DNA of 64,000 nt from Alphaproteobacteria bacterium (GTDB lineage Bacteria > Pseudomonadota > Alphaproteobacteria > Thalassobaculales > Thalassobaculaceae), in contig JANSYS010000001.1 in NCBI GenBank assembly GCA_024742275.1, positions 124,001-188,000 of the forward strand, given 5' to 3'. Under the pieces are notes generated by a model. It had not been told where the DNA came from. It worked only from the letters and a program-made list of their open reading frames with translations, and ran no database searches. Both the position numbers and the translations under genes were made by a program. Every line of letters begins with the position of its first letter. Position 1 is the stretch's first letter. Shown here in pieces: positions 18,081 to 27,095 of the stretch.

Positions 18081-19831
18081 TCCCTCAGCTCCTCCACCGG
18101 CGTGACGCCCATCACCCCGAGACCAGATGCGATCACCGTCGCCGTCGCCCGCACCAGGGCCATGCGGGCAAGCGTCGTTTCGCGGTCGTCATCCAGGATG
18201 AAACGCAGCCGGGCGTCTTCCCTGCCCTTGTTCCAGAGACCGTGGAACGCGGCCGCCACGTCACCGAGATAGAACGCGATGCGATGCGGCTCGTGCGCTT
18301 CCGCCGCGCTCTCAACGACGCGCGGCCAACCCGCGAGCAACTTGATCAGACCAAGCTCGTCCGGATCGGTCAAGGAAGCCGCGGAAGCCTTGGAAAGTGC
18401 GGCATCCGAGAGGTCTTCGCCGGCAAAAGTCTCGGCGGCGTTGCGAATCACCGAACAGGCACGGGCATGGGCGTACTGGACATAGAACACCGGATTGTCC
18501 CGGCTCTGCTCGCTGACCTTCTGATAGTCGAACTCAAGGGTCTGGTCGTTGCGGCGGGTCAGCATGATGAACCGCAGCACGTCCGGACCGACCGCGTCGA
18601 GCACATCTGAAAGCGTCACGAAGGTCCCCGCTCGCTTGGACATGCGGACCGGCTTGCCGCCGTCGAACAGGTGAACGAGTTGGCAGAGCTTGACGTCCAG
18701 ATCCCCCTTCCCGCCGGTGATCGCCGTCACGGCCGCCTTCATGCGCTTCACGTAGCCACCATGATCCGCGCCCCAGACGTCGATCATTTCCGGGAATCCA
18801 CGCTCAAGCTTGTCGAAGTGATAGGCGATATCGTTGGAGAAGTACGTCCACGATCCGTCGGACTTCTTCAGCGGCCGATCGACATCGTCGCCGAACCGGG
18901 TCGCCTTGAAGAGAAGCTGCGGCCGCGGCTCCCAATCGTCAGGCGTCTTGCCCTTGGGCGGTTCCAGAACGCCTATGTAGACAAGTCCGTCGGCCTCCAG
19001 CTTTGCCAGGACCCTGTCCACCGCGCTGTCCGCGACCAACGCGCGCTCGGAGGAGAACCGGTCCATCCGGATGCCGAGGGCGATCAGGTCCTTCTCGATA
19101 TCGGCCATCATCAGTTCGATCGCGAAACTCCGGATCGGCTCGAGCCAGGCTTCCTCCGGCTGATCGATCCATTTCGCACCGTCTCGCTCGGCGAGCGCCT
19201 TGCCGACGTCTTTCAGGTATTCCCCCGGATAGTGGCCTTCCGGAATCGTGACCGTCTCGCCAAGCGCTTCCCGATAGCGCAGGTAGGCCGACCGAGCCAG
19301 CGTGTCGACCTGCGCGCCTGCATCGTTGATGTAGTACTCGCGCCCGACCTCGAATCCCGCTTTCTCCAAAAGCGCCGCCAAGGCGTCGCCGAACACCGCA
19401 CCGCGCGCATGGGCTGCGTGCAGCGGACCGGTCGGATTGGCGGAAACGTATTCGACATTGACCCTACGCCCGGCCCCCGCGTCAGAGGAGCCGTAGTCGG
19501 CGCCCGCCTCGAGGATCGCACTGACCTGCCCTAGCCAGACATCGGGAGAGAGACGGAGATTGATGAACCCGGGTCCGGCGACTTCGACGCTATGCACAGC
19601 GTCCAACCCCTGAAGCGCCTCGGCGAGCGGCTCGGCGATGGCGCGCGGCTTAGTCCCGACCGGTTTCGCCAACACCATCGCGGCGTTGGTGGCGATGTCG
19701 CCGTGGGACGGGTCGCGCGGCGGCTCGGCCGTAATGCGGTCGAACGGGAGACCTTCCGGCCAGCCCTCGCGGGCTGCTATTTTCTCCAGCACTACCTTAA
19801 TTTCGTCTTTTACTGAATTGAAAATATTCAT
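18077..19831 (-). CDS. argS: Arginyl-tRNA synthetase
   Basis: ArgS charges tRNA-Arg. The 584-residue class I enzyme has the ArgS N-terminal domain, the HIGH-type motif in [13 protein letters not shown] (His138-His141), and the KMSK-like [17 protein letters not shown]. The C-terminal anticodon-binding DALR domain ends with [11 protein letters not shown]. The first 20 codons are unusually AT-rich (ATGAATATTTTCAATTC) compared with the rest, which probably keeps the translation start unfolded. It heads the argS-SPOR-nagZ run. Confidence 0.97.
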   Translation of the reverse strand: MNIFNSVKDEIKVVLEKIAAREGWPEGLPFDRITAEPPRDPSHGDIATNAAMVLAKPVGTKPRAIAEPLAEALQGLDAVHSVEVAGPGFINLRLSPDVWLGQVSAILEAGADYGSSDAGAGRRVNVEYVSANPTGPLHAAHARGAVFGDALAALLEKAGFEVGREYYINDAGAQVDTLARSAYLRYREALGETVTIPEGHYPGEYLKDVGKALAERDGAKWIDQPEEAWLEPIRSFAIELMMADIEKDLIALGIRMDRFSSERALVADSAVDRVLAKLEADGLVYIGVLEPPKGKTPDDWEPRPQLLFKATRFGDDVDRPLKKSDGSWTYFSNDIAYHFDKLERGFPEMIDVWGADHGGYVKRMKAAVTAITGGKGDLDVKLCQLVHLFDGGKPVRMSKRAGTFVTLSDVLDAVGPDVLRFIMLTRRNDQTLEFDYQKVSEQSRDNPVFYVQYAHARACSVIRNAAETFAGEDLSDAALSKASAASLTDPDELGLIKLLAGWPRVVESAAEAHEPHRIAFYLGDVAAAFHGLWNKGREDARLRFILDDDRETTLARMALVRATATVIASGLGVMGVTPVEELRE

Positions 19832-20230
19832 TTTAGTCGCGTCGCCTAGCGCCGGTTATCAGAATATTGTCTCGGCCGATGCGCGGAACGTGCCCGCTTC
19901 AGCCGTAGAACCGCCGTTTTAGTGCCGATGCGGGCGGCGGAACGCAACGGAATTCACCGCGTCGGCCTGCCATCCTACGCACAGGAACCAGTTCATGGCT
20001 TCTATGAAGACCGAACAAGCCGGTATCGTGATGGGACACCCATAGACTGATCGCGGCGGAATCATGGGTGCGCAGTCTCGTCGGCCACCGAGAATGCCGA
20101 CAACGTTGAGGCCAACGAAGAGCCTTGCGTCGCCTGGTGGCGCCGAAGGCCCAACAACGCACCCGTCCCTGCCTTCGCCGGCGCTCGGCCGGTCGCACGC
20201 AGGAAGACGGGGATCTGGAGGAGGAACCCG
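19832..20230. other. Non-coding stretch between divergent argS and the dioxygenase gene
   Basis: About 400 bases with no credible gene on either strand; frames that stay open here do so only as extensions of shadows of neighbours. It must hold the argS promoter (left-facing) and the dioxygenase promoter (right-facing). No convincing -35/-10 pair, palindrome or known RNA was recognised. Confidence 0.5.
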
Positions 20231-21091
20231 ATGGCTGTCCAATCCGACACAGACCCGGCGTCGACACCGCTCGCCGTCGCCTTCGCACGCGACGGATACG
20301 CGTTCCCTCTCCGCGCCCTGCCGACACGGCGTGCCGAGGAACTCAGGCGGATCCTGGAAACCGCCGAAGCCGGTGCGCCGGACCCGACCGCTAGAGGCAT
20401 GGCCACCGGGTTGCCGCACCTGTTGCTGCCCGAGTTCTTCGATGTCGTGCGCGATCCCGCGATCACCGGGCCGGTTGCTGAAATCCTTGGCGAGGACCTG
20501 ATTGTCTGGGGGTGCTCTTTCTTTACGAAGGAACCGAGGACGAGAAGCTTCGTCTCCTGGCACCAGGACCTGACCTACTGGGGCCTGGACGACGCCGACA
20601 AGGTCACCGCTTGGGTCGCGCTGTCGCCGGCCACGCTGGAGAGCGGCTGCATGCGGTTTGTACCTGGCAGCCACACGCAGCAGATCGTGCCGCACAAGGA
20701 TACTTTCGATCCCGACAACCTTCTTACCCGCGGGCAGGAAGTCGCCGTCGATGTCAGGGACGAAGAGGCGATAGACGTGGTGCTCCAGCCCGGCGAAATG
20801 TCGCTGCACCATGGCCGGATCTTCCACGCCTCCCACCCGAACGGATCGGACGACCGGCGGATCGGTCTCGCGATCCGCTATATCAAGCCGAGCATGCGCC
20901 AAACCTCCGGCGTCAAGACGCTGGCCGTCCTCGCCCGGGGCGAAGACCGGTTCGGACACTTCGACCTGTGCGACAGACCCCAGGGCGGTTTCGCGGCCCA
21001 GGATATTGCGCGCGGTGAGGACGCCTTCCGTCGGCGCGAAGGCATCCTGTACGACGGCGCGGCCGATAGCGGACGCCGCAAGATGGCCTGA
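20231..21091 (+). CDS. Phytanoyl-CoA dioxygenase (PhyH) family protein
   Basis: This 286-residue Fe(II)/2-oxoglutarate oxygenase-like protein has the H-x-D iron motif at His111 and Asp113 (WHQDLTYWGL). The distal His is probably His199 in IFHASHPNGS, and the likely 2-oxoglutarate Arg is Arg217. All three metal ligands are thus present. A very strong AGGAGGA Shine-Dalgarno precedes the ATG. The family hydroxylates diverse small molecules and natural products, and the gene stands alone, so the substrate is unknown. Confidence 0.85.
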   Translation: MAVQSDTDPASTPLAVAFARDGYAFPLRALPTRRAEELRRILETAEAGAPDPTARGMATGLPHLLLPEFFDVVRDPAITGPVAEILGEDLIVWGCSFFTKEPRTRSFVSWHQDLTYWGLDDADKVTAWVALSPATLESGCMRFVPGSHTQQIVPHKDTFDPDNLLTRGQEVAVDVRDEEAIDVVLQPGEMSLHHGRIFHASHPNGSDDRRIGLAIRYIKPSMRQTSGVKTLAVLARGEDRFGHFDLCDRPQGGFAAQDIARGEDAFRRREGILYDGAADSGRRKMA

Positions 21092-21386
21092 GGCCCGACA
21101 CTTCCCCTGCGATCCTGGCCAGCCGCTTCTCGTGTCAGGTAGGTCACTCGGCGACGCGGCGCCTTGAGGAAACGGGCCGCAGCCGTTGCACCGTTGATCA
21201 CGAAAGATACGAGGCGAACCCGGAGCCGAACGGTTCACCCCCACGGCTGTCCGGCCCACGCGCTCGGTAAGGATTCATTAACAGTTCGAGAAATATATTT
21301 AAGAATGAAAAGCATTTTGGTATATTTGCTTTTCATAGTTAGGTTTCGAATCGTATTTTAAACATCGACTCGGGGGTCGCTCTAGA
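21092..21386. other. Intergenic region with AT-rich end and inverted repeat
   Basis: The left two thirds show nothing recognisable. From about 21290 the sequence becomes strikingly AT-rich for this genome and contains ATGAAAAGCA (21305-21314) and TGCTTTTCAT (21327-21336), a perfect 10-bp inverted repeat with a 12-base loop. This may be an operator or promoter element for the TPR gene. Confidence 0.5.
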
Positions 21387-21968
21387 ATGGGACGGGTGAT
21401 GATACTGGCGGGAGCGCTGTGTCTGGCCATGCTCATGCCGAGCCTGGAGCGATCCGCGGCGCACGCCGATGAGACCGGGGCGACCGGCCTCATTTCCATG
21501 GCCGAAGCGGCCGAAGCGCGCGGCGACAATCGTAGGGCCGTCACCTTGTACCGCCTCGCCCACGAAGCGTTTCCGACCTCCAGCAGAGCCTTGACGGGAT
21601 GGGGCATGCTGGCTGCACGCTTCGGCGCCCTGGAGGAGGCAGCAACGCTGCTGGCCGCCGCACTGGATGTCGATTCAAGCAATATCGAGGCGGCGGCCGG
21701 ACTTGCCGATGTGCTCGTCGATCTAGGGCAGCCGGCTGAGGCGCTTGCACTGTATGATGCCGTTCTGGAGCTCGACCCGTCGGATATCGTTGCCCGCGAT
21801 GGTCGCCTTTTTGTGCTGGCGCTCATTGCCAACCCAGCGCCCTCAGCGGTGCCCACAGCGCTCGCCGAGGCAGGCCCAAGCCCCCTGCCGAATGCCGCCC
21901 TCGGACATGACGGCAAGCCGCCAGTCGAGACCGAGCCCGCTCACCGGGACACGGCCGTCTGGAGATAA
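21387..21968 (+). CDS. Exported tetratricopeptide-repeat protein
   Basis: The 193-residue protein begins with a signal peptide (MILAGALCLAMLMPSLERSAAHA, cut here to MILAGALCLAMLMP) and likely cleavage near residue 27. About three TPR-like helical pairs follow, for example AVTLYRLAHEAFPTSSRAL, AATLLAAALDVDSSNIEAA and ALALYDAVLELDPSDIVA. The C-terminal 45 residues are Pro-rich. Such periplasmic TPR proteins scaffold protein complexes. No enzymatic domain is visible, and the partner is unknown. Confidence 0.8.
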   Translation: MGRVMILAGALCLAMLMPSLERSAAHADETGATGLISMAEAAEARGDNRRAVTLYRLAHEAFPTSSRALTGWGMLAARFGALEEAATLLAAALDVDSSNIEAAAGLADVLVDLGQPAEALALYDAVLELDPSDIVARDGRLFVLALIANPAPSAVPTALAEAGPSPLPNAALGHDGKPPVETEPAHRDTAVWR

Positions 21969-22041
21969 GACGGCGGTTTCCTGTTACCCTTCGGCTGTCA
22001 GGGCGAGTTTCCCGTTACGCAGGAAAGCCGACGCGTCGCCG

Positions 22042-22069
22042 AAAAAAAAGGACCCGCCGAAGCGGGTCC
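22042..22069 (-). terminator. Rho-independent terminator of the pentapeptide-repeat gene
   Basis: On the minus strand an 8-bp GC stem (GGACCCGC/GCGGGTCC at 22050-22057 and 22062-22069) with a 4-base loop is followed by eight T residues (22049-22042). It lies 23 bases after the stop of the minus-strand gene at 22092. Confidence 0.9.
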
Positions 22070-22091
22070 AGGTCAAGGCACGGACTGGAGG

Positions 22092-23399
22092 TCACTGCTC
22101 CGGCGGTCGGAAGGTTTGCCGGGTTGTCTCGTCGACGCGGGCACCGGCGCGCGTCGGATCGGTCATCATCGCGTCGCGTAGATCGGCACCACGCAGATCC
22201 GCTCCGTGAAGAGCGGCATAGGAAAGGTCGGCACGGCTCAGGTCCGCGCCGCGAAGGTCGACGTCTCGCAGGTCGGCGAAGCGCAGATCGGCCCCGCTCA
22301 AACGTGTCGGCACGGCACGGCCGCTTTCGGTCACCAGGGATCGGAGGGTCGCGCCGGCCAGCCGGGCGTTTTGAAGCCGTGCCCCGGTGAGATCGCCGCC
22401 GCGAAGGTCGGCCGCCTCGAGCGTCGCAAAGCGCAAATCGGCATTCTGCAACCGGCCCGCCGCCATCCGTGCCCCGGAGAGATCCATTCCGCAGAAGACC
22501 GCATCAACGGCGATCAGTGCGGTCAGATCGTAGGCTGTCAGATCCTCCAACCCACGCAAATCCATCGAAGACAGGTCGAGCTGGGCGCCCCCTGTCCCTC
22601 CGGCCGCGACCCAAACCTCGTGGCGATCGAGCAGCGCATCCATCGGGATCTCTAAATCTTCGGGCGTACGGCCTGCCGGACGATCGGTCAGCGCCCCGGT
22701 CAGGTCGGCGCCGCCAAGTTCGGTCATGTTCTTCTTTATCCGCGTGAAGACCGCATTACGGAGTGCAGCCTTCTCCAGGATCGCCCAACTCAGATCGGCG
22801 CCATCGAGATTGGCCCCGCTCAGGTTGGCACCGCGCAGGTTGCAGCGGACCAAGCGTGTGTCGCGCAGGATGGCGTCAGAGAAGTTGGCGTTGACGCAGA
22901 TCGCGCCGGAAATCTTGGCTCGGGTGAGGTCGGCTCCCGCCAAATCGGCCTGATGGAGTTCGGTGATCGACGGCTCGATATCGATCCAATGGAGGTCCCG
23001 TTCCACCTCCCCGCTCTCGGCCAACCGGCTCTCCCTGAGATCGGCGTCGATCAGCGTGGCGCCCACCAGGCGAGCGCCGCGCAAGCACGCCCCTCGCATG
23101 TCGGTTTTGACCATGCTGGCGCCATCCAGGTTGGCGCCGCGCATATCTGCGGCGAACAGTGAAGCATAATCGAGCGTCACGCCGTTCAGGGTCGCGCGGG
23201 AAAGGCAGGCACCGGTCAGATCCGCATCCGTGAGGTCGGAACCACGGAAATCCAGCCAAGCGAGATCGAAGAACGACAGGACCGCCCGGGCACCGCCCAG
23301 TCGACCGTTCCGAAACCGGGCGTGCCGCTTAATCAGCCCGTCCAGTTCACCCTGGGACAGGCGTTCCAAAGTTCGGATCGGTTCTCTGACCGCTGCCAT
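22092..23399 (-). CDS. Pentapeptide-repeat protein
   Basis: About 435 residues made mostly of A(D/N)LxG-type pentapeptides, for example ADLRGADLRDA, which fold as a right-handed beta-helix. Two or more helical blocks are separated by a non-repeat insert around DRHEVWVAAGGTGGAQLDL, a type of HxxW...GG..G insert I recall from other alphaproteobacterial members. The ATG at 23399 is preferred; a GTG at 23477 would add 26 residues. There is no signal peptide or membrane segment. Some pentapeptide proteins mimic DNA and protect gyrase, but most have no known role. Confidence 0.85.
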   Translation of the reverse strand: MAAVREPIRTLERLSQGELDGLIKRHARFRNGRLGGARAVLSFFDLAWLDFRGSDLTDADLTGACLSRATLNGVTLDYASLFAADMRGANLDGASMVKTDMRGACLRGARLVGATLIDADLRESRLAESGEVERDLHWIDIEPSITELHQADLAGADLTRAKISGAICVNANFSDAILRDTRLVRCNLRGANLSGANLDGADLSWAILEKAALRNAVFTRIKKNMTELGGADLTGALTDRPAGRTPEDLEIPMDALLDRHEVWVAAGGTGGAQLDLSSMDLRGLEDLTAYDLTALIAVDAVFCGMDLSGARMAAGRLQNADLRFATLEAADLRGGDLTGARLQNARLAGATLRSLVTESGRAVPTRLSGADLRFADLRDVDLRGADLSRADLSYAALHGADLRGADLRDAMMTDPTRAGARVDETTRQTFRPPEQ

Positions 23400-23581
23400 G
23401 CGCGAGGCCCCATGCTTTCTGCAGATAGCCCCAGGCGATTTCGCCGGGGTTTGGGCGGACCGGAATCCACCGACCACCGCCTAAGTATCGAGAACAGTTT
23501 TTCTGAAATCAATTGCGATTTTAAAAGCAAAATGTGATTTTCTTATTCTGTACGGAAACCACTTGGCGGTTTGGACATCGT

Positions 23582-25717
23582 ATGACTGGGCTTTCGCTCG
23601 CGTCGTTATACGACACGATGCATACGCTGGAGCGTGTGCTCGGCGGCTTCCCCGTTATGATCATCGCTACCGACAGCGCCGGGCGCATGGTGATGACGAG
23701 CAAGCGCGCGCGGGACGCTTTGTGCCTGGCGGAGGTCGATCTGCTCGACCGACCCGTCGCGGCCATCGTGCCGGGGCTGAGCATTTCGATCGCGCAAGCC
23801 ACGGGCGACGACATCCCACGTATCGATATCGGTCCGGCCCGCCGCCGCGCATTGCGCCGCGACGGCACGGCTTTTCCCGTTGATATCAAAGCGACGGCGC
23901 TCCGGCTCGGGGACGACGTGATTTGTCTGTTCGCCCTGCTCGACGTCACTGAGCGGCTCCAGACAGACCATGCGCTACGCGACTCCCAATCGCTCCACAA
24001 GGCGATCCTTGAGGGTCTTCCGGCCATGGTAGCGGCCAAGACTCCGGACGGCGTCTACGAGTTCATCAACGCCTATCAAGCCTCGGTTTTCGGCATCGAG
24101 CCGAACGATGCGGTCGGCCACCGCGCGGGCGATCTGCTCGGCGCGGAGGCAGGAGGCAGGCTCGACGATGCGGATGAAAGACTCGCCGACGGCACCGTGC
24201 AGAGCAATCTCGGCTCGGAAAGACTGATCGATGCCGACGGCCAGGAACGGACATTCATGGTCACGCGGTCCGCCATGCGCGACCCCAAAGGTCAGGTGAA
24301 AAGGATCCTGAACGTCGGGATCGACATCACCCATGCAACGGTGGCCGAACGACGGATCGAACGGCTCTCGCTCATGGACGACATGACGGGGCTTCCAAAC
24401 CGTAGCGCCGCGCAGCAGATCCTCGGCGCGCAGATCCGGGGCGCCGAACGCGACACCAGGCGCATCGGGCTTATCCTGATCAGGATCCTGAACCTGTCCG
24501 ATTTAGCTGAAGACCTGGGAGAGATCGGTCGCGACGCCGTCGTCCGTCGCCTGGCGATCCGTTTGGGCGGCCTGGTGTCCGACGCAACCGTCCTGTCCCG
24601 GTTCGACGATACCACCTTCGCCCTGATCGTCCCGGACCCCGATGATCTCGAAAACCTGCAGGAGGAAGCGGCGAGACTGGTGGTCAGGGCTGGTCGGCCG
24701 ATCAATGCGGCCGGCAGCGTCGTGACCGTTCAGTGCAGAGCCGGGTTCGCCCTCTATCCTGAGACGGCGTTCGACGCAGAAGCGTTGTTTTATGCCGCCG
24801 AGCATGCTCTCCGCAGCGATACGCGATCTCCGGTGGCGGCGCCTTCGCACGCCAACGGGGATTTCGCCTCTTACCTTGCGGCCCGCCGGGGCGCCGTTCA
24901 GTCGCTCCGGCAGGACATCGAACAGCACCGACTACGGATCCGTCTCCTCCCCATTCGCGCACTCGACGACCAACGGCTCATGGGCTTTCAAACCTGTCTG
25001 TTCGACAGCCTCGACCGGCCTCTCTTGGGCCTGCCAGGGGGGGACACAGGCGCCGCTATGGGCGCGGCCGTGACCGGCCTCGCCGCCGATCTGTGCGAAC
25101 ACATGCTGCGCGCTGCCTGCCACATCGCCGCCGAATGGCGACGTCTGCCCTGCATCACCGTGCCGCTGACCACGGGCGCCCTGCTCAACCGATCGCTTGT
25201 CGACCTGACCGAGGATGCCTTGCGACGCTCTGGGATGCCGGCGCACCGACTGCGTCTGGCCGTCGACGAAGTCGCTCTTGTCGACGGTCCCGGATCGATC
25301 GCGGATGTGCTCGACGCACTCGCAGATCTCGGCGCCCAACTCTGCCTCTCCAATTTCGGCACGGGCGGCTATCCATTGCTTGATCTGGGGCGACTGCCGT
25401 TCGGACATGTGATGCTGCGCTCGACCTCGATCGGGCCGCTCGACGGGAGCGTTGCGGCGGCCATCGGTTTCGCCCGCTCCCTGGGACGCTCTGTCGGCGC
25501 CGAAGCCGTGCGCTCTCCTCGCGAGCTCGCATTCCTGCGGAAATGCGGATGCAAGGAAGCGAGTGGCCCGGCGTTCGGCGGACCGCTGGACCCGGACGAA
25601 GCGCGGGCTCTGCCGTCGCGTCTCAACCAGACAGTGCTTCCCGAAGACAGCGCCGCCAAACCCGAAGCCTACCTACAGGATGCCTTCGCGGACGACCCCA
25701 TGATGCATCGTTCCTAG
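23582..25717 (+). CDS. PAS-GGDEF-EAL protein with degenerate catalytic motifs
   Basis: This protein of about 710 residues has two PAS-like segments (about 1-125 and 130-255), a GGDEF domain beginning LMDDMTGLPNRSAAQ and an EAL domain. The GGDEF signature is replaced by RFDDTTF, the EAL motif by GFQTCLFD, and DDFGTGYSSL by SNFGTGGYPLL. So neither diguanylate cyclase nor phosphodiesterase activity is expected. A c-di-GMP receptor or regulator role is plausible. The ATG at 23582 is chosen over a GTG at 23534. No membrane helix is seen. Confidence 0.85.
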   Translation: MTGLSLASLYDTMHTLERVLGGFPVMIIATDSAGRMVMTSKRARDALCLAEVDLLDRPVAAIVPGLSISIAQATGDDIPRIDIGPARRRALRRDGTAFPVDIKATALRLGDDVICLFALLDVTERLQTDHALRDSQSLHKAILEGLPAMVAAKTPDGVYEFINAYQASVFGIEPNDAVGHRAGDLLGAEAGGRLDDADERLADGTVQSNLGSERLIDADGQERTFMVTRSAMRDPKGQVKRILNVGIDITHATVAERRIERLSLMDDMTGLPNRSAAQQILGAQIRGAERDTRRIGLILIRILNLSDLAEDLGEIGRDAVVRRLAIRLGGLVSDATVLSRFDDTTFALIVPDPDDLENLQEEAARLVVRAGRPINAAGSVVTVQCRAGFALYPETAFDAEALFYAAEHALRSDTRSPVAAPSHANGDFASYLAARRGAVQSLRQDIEQHRLRIRLLPIRALDDQRLMGFQTCLFDSLDRPLLGLPGGDTGAAMGAAVTGLAADLCEHMLRAACHIAAEWRRLPCITVPLTTGALLNRSLVDLTEDALRRSGMPAHRLRLAVDEVALVDGPGSIADVLDALADLGAQLCLSNFGTGGYPLLDLGRLPFGHVMLRSTSIGPLDGSVAAAIGFARSLGRSVGAEAVRSPRELAFLRKCGCKEASGPAFGGPLDPDEARALPSRLNQTVLPEDSAAKPEAYLQDAFADDPMMHRS

Positions 25718-25788
25718 CGCCCGACTCTCAGGCGTTCATAGCCGCTTCGGTCCCCGCTACACTGCCGACCGCATTCGAGGGGGCGATC

Positions 25789-27087
25789 ATGGACTTGGCC
25801 AGCAACGGTCTTGGCGGATACATCGACAGCTACTACAGCCGCACGCGAGACGCGGGCGAATCGTTCCCGCGTCTGGACGGTGATATCGACGTGGAGGTCT
25901 GCGTCGTCGGCGGCGGGATGGCCGGCGTTTCGACGGCACTGGGCCTGGCGGAACGGGGTCGATCCGTTGCCCTTGTTGAGGCGCGGCGGATCGGCTGGGG
26001 CGCCTCCGGACGCAATGGGGGTTTTGTCGGCGCCGGATTCTCACGCGGCCTTTCCGATTTGATCCGGCGCGTCGGCAAAGTGCATGCCCTTCAACTCTAT
26101 CGCTTAAGCGAGGAGGCGGTCGCCCTGGTGCGCAAACGCGCCGATGCCATCGCCGGAGGCGTGGCGCCGATCGTCGACGGCCGGGTCACCTGCTCCTGGT
26201 TCGACGAACCCGACGGGGTAAAGCGTGAAGCTGAATGGCTGAACGAGCTGACCGGCGCCGGTATCGAGGTTTGGGACCGCGAAAAGGTCCGCTCGATCTG
26301 GCGGACCAACCGGTACTACGAAGCGATGTGGAAACCGAAGGGCTTCACCTTCCATTCCCTCAATTTTACCGGCGGAAACGCCCGCATGGCGGCAGCGGCG
26401 GGCGCCCGCATCTTCGAGGCGACGCCGGTTCGACACGTCGAGATCGGCCGCGACCCCAAATTGGTCCATACCGAATTTGGCACCGTTCGGGCCGACCACG
26501 TCGTGATCTGCTGCTCCGGCTATATTGAAGGGCTGGTACCGCGCCTGTCGGCCGCGACCCTGCCGATCGGAACCTACGTGGTCCTGACCGAGCCGGTAGG
26601 TGAGCGGCTCACGAGCGTGATGGGCCTGCCAAACGGTGTCGGCGACACCCGCTTCGCCAGCGACTACTACCGCCCCTTGCCCGACACGCGGATCCTTTGG
26701 GGCGGGCGGATCAGCCGGTGGACCAATCCGGCGCACCTCGCCGACATCATGATGGCGGATCTACGGAAAGTGTATCCACAGTTGAGCGATCTGAAGGCCG
26801 AAGTGGCCTGGCCGGGGACGATGGGCTATGCCGCCCACAAGATGCCGCAGATCGGCAGGCTGCGTCCGGGCGTCTGGTATAGCCAGGGCTACGGCGGTCA
26901 CGGCATGGCCACGACCACCATGGGAGGCGAACTGATCGCGTCCGCCATCGCCGAAGGCGACGACCGCTGGTCGCTGTTCAAGCCGTTCGGCCTCACTCCA
27001 GTCGGCGGTCCGATCGGCGCGTGGTATGCGCAGATGGTGTATTGGGGCTACCAGGCCCGTGACGCGTGGCGGGAAAGTTTGGGATAG
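25789..27087 (+). CDS. FAD-dependent oxidoreductase, DAO/PuuB (OrdL) type
   Basis: This 432-residue flavoenzyme of the D-amino-acid-oxidase fold has the FAD dinucleotide motif VCVVGGGMAGVSTALGLAE at about 39-57 and the GWGASGRNGGF loop. The C-terminal FAD contact is YSQGYGGHGMATTTMGGE. The fold and motifs are closest to gamma-glutamylputrescine oxidase-like enzymes that oxidise secondary or primary amines. A GAGGGGG Shine-Dalgarno precedes the ATG at 25789. gnd follows after 8 bases, so they share a transcript, but a functional link is not obvious. Confidence 0.88.
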   Translation: MDLASNGLGGYIDSYYSRTRDAGESFPRLDGDIDVEVCVVGGGMAGVSTALGLAERGRSVALVEARRIGWGASGRNGGFVGAGFSRGLSDLIRRVGKVHALQLYRLSEEAVALVRKRADAIAGGVAPIVDGRVTCSWFDEPDGVKREAEWLNELTGAGIEVWDREKVRSIWRTNRYYEAMWKPKGFTFHSLNFTGGNARMAAAAGARIFEATPVRHVEIGRDPKLVHTEFGTVRADHVVICCSGYIEGLVPRLSAATLPIGTYVVLTEPVGERLTSVMGLPNGVGDTRFASDYYRPLPDTRILWGGRISRWTNPAHLADIMMADLRKVYPQLSDLKAEVAWPGTMGYAAHKMPQIGRLRPGVWYSQGYGGHGMATTTMGGELIASAIAEGDDRWSLFKPFGLTPVGGPIGAWYAQMVYWGYQARDAWRESLG

Positions 27088-27095
27088 GACTGCGC

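Noticed and set aside
19919-21259. Minus-strand open frame opposite the dioxygenase gene and its upstream region
   Set aside because: It shows no protein-like motifs and overlaps a gene with all Fe(II) ligands and a strong ribosome-binding site.
22092-23477. Regularly repeated short DNA words, CRISPR-like at first glance
   Set aside because: They are imperfect codon-level repeats of a pentapeptide-repeat protein with no spacer-repeat structure.
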